DNA of 64,000 nt from Pestalotiopsis fici W106-1 (lineage: Eukaryota; Ascomycota; Sordariomycetes; Amphisphaeriales; Sporocadaceae): contig NW_006917091.1 of NCBI RefSeq assembly GCF_000516985.1, forward strand, positions 5,700,518-5,764,517, written 5' to 3'. This document shows, piece after piece, positions 36,063 through 45,951 of the stretch; position 1 is the first letter of the stretch; every line of letters begins with the position of its first letter. The notes below the pieces were generated by a model. The model did not search any database. It had not been told where the DNA came from and was given only the letters and a program-made list of their open reading frames with translations. A program made the translations under genes and the position numbers.

Positions 36063-36543
36063 TATAACGATTATATTACGGGTTTTTTAAATAAACCTTA
36101 AATATAAGGGTATTAGGGTTTATGCTATCAGCGAGCGTTAAATAAAATACTAAATTAAGTAAAGAGTAACTAAATATAGTTTTAAATTAATATTATAAAT
36201 ATAATCGTTAAAGCGTATTAAATGCTTTATTTATAAGTAAAATAAATGCTTAAATTAATTATTAAGGTAATAACTATTTATATAAGAAATCCTTTTATAA
36301 TATATATCCGTTTATTCCCTTATTAATATCCCTTAATTACCGTCGTTTAATGGTAATTAATGGTGTTCGATAATAATTAGTGATTTCCATTAATTATTTT
36401 TAATCCTTAATTCTTTTATTACGTGCTTTCGCTATCCACGTGATCCCTAATGTGGCCTTAATCGGGGTCCTTTGTCTTAGTCCTATTTATATTTATTTTT
36501 TAAGCGCTAATATATCTTTTATTAAGGGTGTATATTTATAACA
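36063..36543 (-). repeat. Solo LTR (gypsy family variant, 481 bp)
   Basis: Starts TATAACGATTATATTACGGG and ends TTTATAACA, with the perfect duplication CCGTA at 36058-36062 and 36544-36548. It shares both ends with the 517-bp LTRs, but its middle (about 36330-36480) is a different, less mutated sequence, so it represents a subfamily. It lies inside the older solo LTR starting at 27950. Confidence 0.82.
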
Positions 36544-36567
36544 CCGTAATATAATCGTTATACGTAT

Positions 36568-37252
36568 TTAATTATTTATTATTTTAAGGTATAATTAGTG
36601 GATTATATATCTTAGGCATAAGGAAGCGTTTATACGATTCGAAGAATTAGGCCGTAAAAGTAATTATAAGGCTATATAACTAATTTATTAAAGCTTAAAG
36701 AAAGAATAACTAATTACGGAGGAATAATTACTTTTTATACCTATAAAATCAATTAATAAAAACATTCTAAAATATATTACTAATAAATTAGATTTATAAT
36801 TAAATTAATTAATAATAAGGTTAATTTATAATCGAAAAAATTATACGATTTTATGGATTTCTACGGTGTGGGTTACCCTGTAACCCTGGGACCATTATGG
36901 CTAGGTGCATTGGCCACACTTAGTGGGGCTTAATTTAGTGGAACGTTCCACTGGATTCCAATGGGTTCCAGTGGCCATAATGGCCACAACAATCAATTAT
37001 AGTGACTTATTAACTATATAGCACTGTGTATAATGGCTGTAAGTGGTGCTGTATTAATTATAAGTCAGCACAGGGTAAATTCCATTGATTTCCCATATAT
37101 CGTTGTTTAACGGTATCTCGATAGGTTTTATAGCTGTTATAACGATATAATATGCGTTATAAAGCTAATTTTATGCATTATACGATGCTATATTAACATC
37201 CGTGCAACACTTAATAATCTAAATTAAATATATTAAAAAGCTGCTAATCGAA
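36568..37252. other. Mosaic remnant with palindromes between solo LTRs
   Basis: About 36860-37130 has near-normal composition. It contains perfect palindromes GTGGAACGTTCCAC (36938-36951) and GTGGCCATAATGGCCAC (36971-36987). About 120 bases from 36990 recur as a RIP-damaged direct copy at 43640-43767. The last 45 bases (37208-37252) match the RNase H end of the copia element in reverse and continue at 43577 after the nested insertions. Confidence 0.5.
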
Positions 37253-37916
37253 TATAACGATTATATTACGGGTTTTTAAATAAACCTTAAATATAAGGGT
37301 ATTAAGGGTTTATATTAATAGGGAATGTTAGATAAAATATTAAATTAAGCAAAAAATAACTAAATGTGGTCTTAAACGAATATTATAAATATAATCGTTA
37401 AAGCGTATTAAATGCTTTATTTATAAATAAAATAAATGCTTAAATTAATTACTAAGGTAATAATTATTTATATAGGAAATCTTTTTGTAATATATATCCA
37501 TTCATTCCCTTATTAATGGTTCCTAAATCATTTGGATCATTAGTGATCCCGTCGCTTCACGGGTATAGGCTCACTTAGAGTTTTATTAATCCTAATTATT
37601 ACAAATATACACCCTTACAAATAATACCAATATATTAAAGGAAGACAAAAAAGACGGCAGCGGCGCAGCAAGGCTAACACAAAAACCCCGGTCCCCATAA
37701 CAAATATGCCATCACTTCCCTATAGCTAGCAATAGCTATATACGCAATTACGATTTTAGTAAATAATAATTACTCCTTAGCAAAATAATATTTACCGGGC
37801 GCTAACGATAATTATTAATAAAATATCGTAATAATTACCTACGGGTTAAGTAATTATAAATATTAATAAAGGAATAAACGGATATATATTATAAAAGGAT
37901 TTCTTATATAAATAAT

Positions 37917-38149
37917 TGTTGATCAAGGTGGTGCTTTCCTATTGGAGTTTAAACTGGTTTAGTATAGGTGTTAATTATGTAATATATTAATCTATATTTT
38001 ACGCCTTTTAGTTTTAATAAAGTGTACGCTTATTTAAATAGCCCCGGCTAATCCCCGGAAGATCCTGTATATTTATCTAAATACTATAAGGTTAATCCGT
38101 GTGCTTAAATACACCCTAATATATAGGAACTATAATCTATTATTTAATA
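37917..38149 (-). repeat. 3' LTR of the copia element (233 bp)
   Basis: Starts TGTTGATCAAGGTGGTGC and ends TATTTAATA. The first half keeps more G/C than the other LTR. Confidence 0.88.
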
Positions 38150-41100
38150 TATTTTTTTAGATCTACGATTTATCGTAGATTTGGCTATATTTAAATTAAA
38201 ATTGCTAATTAGCAAAATATAGCTTTTTTTAGGGCTATTTATTTTAATTACGATAGGCAACGTTAAATCCTATCTATTATAAAAAATTCTGCTATTTGCC
38301 TATTAATAAGCTTTTCGTTAATTTATTTATTATTATTTTATTTAAAGGTTTATAAATAACTTTAATTTTTTTTTTAGGCTTTTTATCGTAATTAATAATT
38401 ATAAATATTTATATAACGGAGCTTTATTTTTAATAACGCGATTTCGGCGTTAATTAAATTAATAATTTATTTATTATTATATTTAATAATAATAGTGCTA
38501 TTATCCAATTATATCGATAATTTTTTTAATAATCGGCTAACGAATAATATCTTTTTAGTAGTTTACGCTAAAATAAATAATTTAGCTTTTATAATAAAAG
38601 TAATAATTATATTTTATTTATTTAATCGCTAATTAATTAATTTTTTAAATAGCTTTATAGCGAATGCTTAGGTATTTTTGCGATTAATGCTATTATCGGC
38701 AAATAATACGTTATTAGTAATTATTAAATTAAAGGATCCTCCGATTTTAAGCGAGAGTTTTTTAGTATTAATTAGATAAATTAGAGCTCGATTAGCAGCT
38801 TTTTAATATGCTTAGCTTAGATTATTAAGGAATCGAGCTAATTTAGCTATTACGAATGCGATATCTGGTTTCGTAAATATAGCCGTAAATAATAATAATC
38901 CGATTTTTTTTTAATATTTTTATATTTCGTAAGGAAACGCTATAGTTAATCGAAGTATAAATTTTTCGCAGCCTATTAGCGTTATATAAATTTTTTTTTT
39001 ATTTATAAGCTTAGCGATTTTTTTAAAATAAACCTTTTAAGAAAGCCAGATTATTTTAAATGTATAATTTCTAATTATTTTTATTTTAAAAAACCATTAT
39101 ATTAGCTTATTATTATTAATTTTATACTTTTTTATAAAGTATTATATTAAATAATTAATAGCTTTTTTATTTTTATTTTTATATACGATAATTATATCGT
39201 TAACGTAAAAAAAAACTAGCATTTTTTTTTAATAAATGCGTAAGGCTTATATAATATTTAAATATAACCGATTTCGGCTAGAGTTTTTATAAATTTTTTT
39301 TGCTATAATAGCGGTAATATCCGTAATTTATAAAATGCTTTATTTAATAATAATATAGCGTTTTTTTTTTCGATATTTATCCGGCATTTTTATAAATATA
39401 TTTTAATTAATAAAAGCGTATATAAACGTATTTATTATATTGTATTATATTAGTTTAAGGTTGAATTTCGCTGCGATCGCGATTAGGGTGCGAAATAATC
39501 TTTTAGCTAATATAGCCGCGTAAATTTTTTAGTTTTAGGATTTCGCTTATTAATTACCGCAAATAACGAATTTTGCTTTATATTTTTAGAATTTTTTATA
39601 TTTATCGAATTTATATACGTATATTTATATATAATTAAAAATTTATTTGTTTTTTATTTATAAATTTTTTTTATTAATTTCGGTTTAAAATTGTATATTT
39701 TTGTAATTTTATAAATAATTAGCTTTTATTTAAAAAAATAATTTGCTAAACGGATAATAATATAATTTATAATGCTATTTAGGGGGAGCTAGGATTTCCG
39801 CTTTATAAATTTTTACCTTTTAATAAAAAGAGCGTTTTAGCTTTGCTTTATCGTTTTAATTATTGCTTTATCTTATTTTAGGAACGGCTTTATAACCAGC
39901 TAAAAAAGCTATTTATTATAGGATTATTTTAGGTTTTTTTTTTAATAGCGCTATATTTTTAATTATAATCGCTTTTATATTATATATTAATAAGGCTAAT
40001 AAAAGTATTTATAATAAAATTTAAAAGGTAAATTTCGCGGTAATAAAAAGGTATTATTTATTTTTTTTATTTAGCGCTGTTTTTTTATTTTTTTAGTTAT
40101 TATTTTTTTTTAATTATTTTAATTATTGCTTAATAAGATGTTTTTTACGGCGGTATTTTTACTTTTTAATTTTTATAGGATTTCGTTTTTAGATATTACG
40201 TAATTAGTTATGAAATCGGCGATAAATTAGGTATTAATATTTAAAAGCTCGTTTTTAAATATATCCTATTTTCCGTCGTATAGTTTTTTTTTGTTTATAA
40301 TTATATTTTTTATATTAATTAATTTATTTTAATTAGGAATCTAGATTTTATAAATATTAGATAACTTATATTTAATTAGGTATCCTATTTATACCTTAAA
40401 TGCTAATCGTTATAAATGGCCGAATTTTTATTATATTATTAGCGTTATTATATACGTTTTATATCCGAATATTTTAAAATAGGTTTAATTAGGCTTATAA
40501 TTTAGATTTAGAACTCTTTTTATTTTTGTAATTGCTTTATAAAATTTTATATATAATATGCGTTATCGGGAATTATAATTTAGCGTATAATTATATAAAT
40601 ATACCGCGGTTTTGCCGATTTCGGGCTAAAGTTGGTAAAGGAGTTTTGCGCTAGTATGTATTGCCCGTTTTTTTTTTTAATTATACCCCTTAAGCGTTTA
40701 GTAGCTTTATTTTAGGCTTATATATATAGTATTAAAGGTTCGAATTTAATATATTTATTTTCGAAGTATTTTTTTATTATTTATTTAATTTTTATAATTT
40801 TGTTATCGTATTCGATAATTTTAATTTTAATATTATATTAGGTTTTTATTATATTTAGGAACGATTGGAAAACGTTAATTAATATAACCGTAATCCTTTC
40901 CGTAAAATAATAATTTTATATATATCCCGTTTGCCGATAAATAATTAGCATTTAGGATATATAATTTTCGATTTTTTTAGTATAATTATAAAAATTTATA
41001 ATTAATTGTTCGCTATAATTTTTATTAATTAGCTATAGCGTTCGCCGTAATTAGCGCGTAATTTTTGTAAATGCGTAAGCTTTATATTTTATTATAATTA

Positions 41101-42943
41101 ATCCTTTAATTTTCACCTTTTAAAATAAATAAATAAAGTATTTGAAAGCTACCGGGCCTAAATATCTTATTTTATAATATTATTGTATAATTTCCTTAAT
41201 TAATAATAGCCTTTTTATTTATATTATATATTTTTTTTAGTAAATAGCAAATAACGCTAAAAGTAATTTATAAGGTTTATATTTGAGGACGTATTATTTA
41301 TATCGGTTTTAAAATATATTAATTAAAGATTTATTTCTTTTATATAATATTATAAGGTCGTTTTTATTATTTTAATAGTATCCTTATTTTTATAATTAAC
41401 GGAATAATATTAATATAATTAGTAATTTAGGATAATAAGCTATATTATTTAATAATAATATTTTAGATCCGAGTTATATAATTATTATGCCGTATTTATA
41501 AATAAATAATTTCCGGTCGCTTAACTAAATAAAGTTGTAATTAAAAGCTTATTTATAATTAATAAGCCTTTTTTTTATATTTATAATTAAAATTATTATC
41601 GCTAAATCTAGGATAATTAAATGGCGTAAAGGGTAGTTTTTTATAAATATTATAAAATTATTTTATATATTTGCTATTAGTTGTCTATTTTATTAATTTA
41701 TATTAATCGGAAGCGATTTTTCTTTAGTTATTCGTAATATATTAATTCGGCTAGTTTTAATCCTTTTTATATTATAAACCTATTTTTATAGGTTAGGGTT
41801 TTTTTTAAAAGCCTTATTTATTCGTATTTATATTTTATTTTTAGGGACGAAACCTAAATAGGCTTTTTTTAAAAATACGTAAAAATATAAATTAAAAGCG
41901 TAAGGAAAATAGCAAATAGGGTATTTAATATTTTTTTATTTTTTATTATAGGTAATTCGTTTATTTTTTCCTTTACGTAAATTAGCCGTATTTAATTGGG
42001 GAAATATTTAATTTTTAATAGGGTAAACGTTTTTATTTTATTTATTTTAGGGCTATTTTTTAGCTTTATTAATATAAGTTACGAAAGCGCTTTTCCTAAT
42101 TTTTGGCTTAATCGGCTATTAAATGCTTAAGCTTTTACGGAAGTTGTTATTTATTACCTGATATTTTAAATTTTTATTTAAAATGCTTTATTTTTTATAA
42201 ATTTAATAGGAGGCGGCTTATTATAGCATAATTAAAATAATTATATTTAAGAAATTTATAGCTTAAGCCGAATTATTTTATATTTTAATTATTTATTTTA
42301 CCTAAGCTTTTGCTATAATTATTTTTTATTTATTAACCTAATTAGCAGTTTTTTTTAATATTTTCGGAGGCTTAAAAGCTTTTAAATATTATTTTTTTAT
42401 TTTTTTTTTGTTATTTATAGCTAATTTATTATAGCGAGCCTTTAAATTTTTATATTATTTATATAAAGGCTTATTAATTAAGTAATATATAAAAAAAAAG
42501 TTTAAAAAAATTATTATAATTATTTATTTTATAATTTTTTTAATCGCCGTATATTATTTAGCGTATATAGCCTTTTTTATTTTATAATAATTATAATTAA
42601 GGTTAAATAATTTTTAATTTTTTTTAATAAGATCCGTAATCGTTTATTCCCTGTCCTTTTTATTTTATATAATCGGATCGTTGTTTATATTTGCAGCTTT
42701 AAGGGTAGTAGCCGCGGTTTTTATATATTTAGTTTTTTTTATATTTGGTTCGATTAGGGTTTTAATTAAAGTCGTTTTATTTTTAAGGTAATTAGTTAGT
42801 CCGGTAATTTATGCTTAGATTTAGAACGCATATTCCTAATTGTTTTAGTTGGAAATTGTTTTTAATAATGCCGTTAGGCCGATTCCGGCTTTTTTTATAG
42901 TTATTATTTTTATAGCTTCGGCGGAGGCATTAAGATTTTTAAT

Positions 42944-43176
42944 TATTAATTAAGGTAATGCTTTTTTATTAGAGTTTAAATTAGTTTAGTATAGGTGTTA
43001 ATTATATAATATATTAATTTATATTTTACGCTTTTTAGTTTTGATAAGGTGTATGTTTATTTAGGTGGCCCCGGCTAATCCCCAGGAGGTCCCGTATATT
43101 TATCTGAATATTATAGGGTTAATCCGTGTGCTTAAGCACACCCCAGTGTATGGGAACCATAATCCACCATCTGATA
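42944..43176 (-). repeat. 5' LTR of the copia element (233 bp)
   Basis: Starts TATTAATTAAGGTAATGC and ends CCACCATCTGATA. Here the second half is the better preserved part, with GGCCCCGGCTAATCCCCAGG intact. Confidence 0.88.
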
Positions 43177-43571
43177 ATAATTATTACTTTAGTAATTAAT
43201 CTAAATATTTATTTTATTTATAAATAAAGCATTTAATACGTTTTAATAATTATATTTATAATATTAGTTAAAATTATATTTAGTTACTCTTTGCTTAATT
43301 TAATATCTTATTTAACGCTCTTTATTAGCATAAACCTTAATACCTTTATATATAAGGTTTATTTAAAAACTCGTAATATAATCGTTATATTAATAATTTA
43401 ATGCGTATAAATCATTTATCGGAGAAGTGATCCTGTTAACGGCTAATAACAGCTGGCGAGAGTATCCACTTTTAGCATAACTTATTCCCGGTCCTCGGTG
43501 CTAAGCCCCTCCTTTTTTCCTTAAGCGCTAACACATTATTTATTTTTGTGCAAAGGGGCATATTTGCAACA

Positions 43572-43767
43572 TCGAGCTTTAATTTATTTAATTAATATTA
43601 AAGAACTTTCGCTTAAAATCGGAGGATCCTTTAATTTAATAATTATAATAATTTATTAATTATATAACATTATAAATAATAGTTATAAATAGTGTTATAT
43701 TAATTATAAATTAATATAAGGTAAATTCCACTAATTTCCCATATATTATTATTTAACGATATTTCGA
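43572..43767 (+). other. Copia RNase H fragment and repeat of the 36.99-kb sequence
   Basis: 43577-43640 continues the copia RNase H fragment from 37252 (matching TCGCTTAAAATCGGAGGATC in the full element, reversed). From about 43640 to 43767 the sequence repeats 36990-37116 in direct orientation, in a heavily RIP-mutated form. Confidence 0.5.
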
Positions 43768-44274
43768 TATAACGATTATATTACGGGTTTTTAAGATAAA
43801 CCTAAAATATAAAGGGTGTTAGGGGTTTATGCTAATAAAGATAAAATGCAAATATATATTAAATAAAAAATAAATATAACTAAATTAATTAATTTATAAA
43901 TATAATCGTTTAAAGCGTATTAAATACTTTATTTATAAATAAAATAAATGCTTAAAATAATTATTAAAATAATAATTATTTATATAAAAAATTTATTTAT
44001 AATATATATTTATTTATTTTTTATTAATATTCCTTAAATTATAATGCTAAACCTATTTTATTACTTTAAAGTTAATAAAATTTAATAATTTTAATAATTT
44101 ATCTGCCTGGATTATTGCTAAAATTATAATTTTATTAAATAACTAATAATAGCTATCGAGGATAATGGTTCTTTATTTTAACCTATTTCCGGCTTTCGGT
44201 GCTAGGCCCCTCCCTTTTTTCCTTAAGCGCCAACACATTTGTTTGTCTTTATGCAAGGGTGCATATTCGTAACA
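43768..44274 (-). repeat. Gypsy-family LTR at the edge of the transposon block (507 bp)
   Basis: Starts TATAACGATTATATTACGGG and ends ATTCGTAACA at 44274, where normal-composition DNA resumes. The flanking pentamers (TTCGA left, CGGCC right) differ, so it is not a simple solo LTR. It may be one end of a larger insertion, or a deletion removed its partner flank. Confidence 0.7.
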
Positions 44275-44292
44275 CGGCCCTAGTCCTTAGAC

Positions 44293-44880
44293 CTAATACA
44301 CTTCCGAAGCTTGACTGTTTGCAAGCTCAGTCAGCATCATTGGCGCATTGCTAACATTAATGCACGAATGTTTTCGAGATGACTCGATGTCACCGACTTC
44401 GCCGGCGTCACCAACCTTGAGCATGACATTGGGGTTGCTGGCGTCGCTGAAGTACGAGCCATACGCTACGAGCTGTGAACAAGTCTCGCCCACCATCTTG
44501 GTGCCAAGGGGCACTGTAACGGTCGACGTCAGCAGATACGAGCCATCATCCACAAACAGGATCTTGCCTGAGCTGCCCCAGAGCGCTGCTTGGAACGCTT
44601 CTGTGTCGTCGGTCGTTCCGTCACCGGTGGCGCCAAAGTCCTTGACGTGGACGAAGCTGCCAACAGCCTCGTCCTCGTACGCTTCAAACGTACGTGGCAC
44701 CCTTCTCTCCATCTCAGAACGCGGCTGTCTCTCCAGTGGATTCGTGACCGAGGTCAAAAAGTCGCCAGTGTTCTGGCGCGGAGGCCAGAACCAGTCCTAT
44801 CTCTCGAAAAAAATCCTTGGCAGCATTTGCGGGGCCAAAGTAGATCTGTCATCCTTCATATAGGAAGGCTGCTTGTCAAA
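44293..44880 (-). pseudogene. Truncated GH55 glucan 1,3-beta-glucosidase fragment
   Basis: The frame from 44757 to the stop at 44293 contains a pectate-lyase-like repeat start ([20 protein letters not shown]) followed by [20 protein letters not shown] and [13 protein letters not shown], as in the second right-handed beta-helix half of GH55 exo-1,3-glucanases. Upstream, the same frame extends to [14 protein letters not shown] but meets a TAG; a neighbouring frame reads FGPANAAKDFF, also GH55-like, which implies an intron or frameshift. Both ends of the roughly 800-aa enzyme are missing, cut by the LTR at 44274 on one side and the assembly gap on the other. Composition is normal, so truncation rather than RIP disabled it. 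Confidence 0.7.
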
Positions 44881-45137
44881 AAGGTCATATATGGAATGAC
44901 TGGTCTAATAGATGGCAACTGCTCCTGTGGTGCCGCATAGATCTGCGGTTAGTCGGAGTGTCTGTACGATTTTAAGCGCAGTAGTCGAGTCAGCCCACGC
45001 GTGCTGTGTCTTCGTGTGTTTCCGTACGTCAAGAAGATGCCTATAGAAACTGACAGGCTGCACACGATATATCGCATATTTATTCGGTAATGACTGACTA
45101 TCAAAACCTGGCGTTTTCAATCTAAGCAGCAGTTCGT

Positions 45138-45319
45138 TTCTCCTCTCTCTCTCTCTCTCACCACCCCCCCCNNNNNNNNNNNNNNNNNNNNNNNNNNNNN
45201 NNNNNNNNNNNNNNNNNNNNNNNNNNNNNNNNNNNNNNNNNNNNNNNNNNNNNNNNNNNNNNNNNNNNNNNTCCTCTCTCTCTCTCTCCACCCCACCCCC
45301 CCCCCCCCCCCCCCCCCCG
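45138..45319. other. Assembly gap (100 N) flanked by CT and C microsatellite
   Basis: 45172-45271 are N. A run of 100 is the usual placeholder for unknown size. Both flanks are nearly the same: TCCTCTCTCT repeats followed by CCACCCC and a C-run. The matching flanks suggest that one microsatellite was assembled from both sides or that a repeat was collapsed. Confidence 0.9.
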
Positions 45320-45951
45320 GGCCCGTAATTTCTTTTTTTTTTTTTTCCTTTTCTATTCTTGCGCCTCCTTTCGCTACTTCGCTACTTCCTTTATATCTCT
45401 TCTTCCCTTCATTTCTTCTCCAGTGTAAGTCACAAACATTATCGCCTCGCCTGACTTATCACCACGACAAAAGTTCCAGACACCGATAGCCGCTAAGGTA
45501 TCTAAGATGGTATCTCAAGATTTGGGACGCCACCGATACCCTCGTGCTCGTTGCACAGATGCTGGTAGGGGGTCTGTTGGAGGTCGCAGTCGTATTGAGG
45601 TCAAGAGCGAAAAATGGGGCCGAAAGAACCACCAAAAGTATTGAGTCAAATCAGCTCACACATTCCAAACCGTTTGTTGAAGGATGCGATGCAGCATTTC
45701 ACCAGATTTTTAAAGGACAAGCATCAAATAATCGACAAATGCGTATAAATTAAGGAATGGACCGCATAGATAGAGGAGACACGTTATTTAACAAGTACAC
45801 CCTGCACCAAAGCTCCGGCTGAGGCTAGCCAAGAGTGTTAGCTGTGGGCAGGCGCTCACAGCATGGACTCTACAAGATTGTGGCATCTTCATCTTCACAG
45901 CTGAGATCCCAATAATCTCGAGGAAACTTCTGCACGCTAACAAGGGAAGCC
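45320..45951. other. Spacer between the gap and the P450 gene
   Basis: A T-run and a pyrimidine-rich stretch at 45329-45420 are followed by ordinary sequence with no supported gene. The P450 3' end lies at its right edge. Confidence 0.45.

Larger units (their letters stand above)
27950..36562 (+). repeat. Solo LTR (gypsy family), split by two later insertions
   Basis: The LTR pieces are 27950-28422, 36035-36062 and 36549-36562, about 515 bp in total, against 517 bp for intact LTRs of the same family. It begins TATTACGAATATACACC and ends AATATAATCGTTATA. Its target duplication is CGTGT (27945-27949) versus CGTAT (36563-36567), one transition apart. The gypsy element 28423-36029 and the solo LTR 36063-36543 lie inside it, each with its own 5-bp duplication. 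Confidence 0.8.
37917..43176 (-). mobile_element. Ty1/copia LTR retrotransposon, RIP-inactivated
   Basis: Two 233-bp LTRs (37917-38149, 42944-43176) and the duplication ATAAT (37912-37916, 43177-43181) define a 5260-bp element. On the minus strand the integrase comes first (KTAVYLYNYTLNYN at 40573-40614) and reverse transcriptase second (NKAFYKLRILPLL, then MLVFFYVNDIIIVY with YVDD mutated to YVND at 39196-39207). Integrase before RT is the copia order. A second copy of the same element begins at 60515. Confidence 0.88.
37597..43389 (+). repeat. Solo LTR (gypsy family), interrupted by the copia element
   Basis: The pieces 37597-37916 and 43182-43389 total 528 bp. It starts TATTACAAATATACACCC and ends ATCGTTATA. 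The duplication is CTAAT (37592-37596) versus TTAAT (43390-43394). It sits inside the solo LTR that starts at 37253 and in turn hosts the copia element. Confidence 0.8.
37253..43571 (-). repeat. Solo LTR (gypsy family), split by a second solo LTR and a copia element
   Basis: The pieces 37253-37596 and 43395-43571 total 521 bp. It starts TATAACGATTATATTACGGG and ends ATTTGCAACA. The target duplication is TCGAA (37248-37252) versus TCGAG (43572-43576). It landed in the RNase H region of another copia copy, whose two halves can be rejoined across it. Confidence 0.8.
14858..44274. other. AT-rich, RIP-damaged transposon block
   Basis: About 29 kb in which the sequence becomes strongly A/T-rich, CpA/TpG steps are depleted and TpA is in excess, with no intact open frames. 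Decayed retrotransposon frames can still be read because stops fall where Gln or Trp codons would be. The block consists of nested elements listed separately. Two short stretches (27450-27640 and about 36860-37130) retain normal composition. Confidence 0.9.

Noticed and set aside
27950..44274. Regularly repeated blocks considered as a CRISPR-like array or centromeric satellite
   Set aside because: The repeats are LTRs of about 500 bp with 5-bp target duplications and retrotransposon coding remnants between them; there are no short regularly spaced repeats with unique spacers.
44905..45291. An open frame that crosses the N gap
   Set aside because: It exists only because N codons are treated as open; the coding part outside the gap is CT/GA microsatellite and unrelated DNA.
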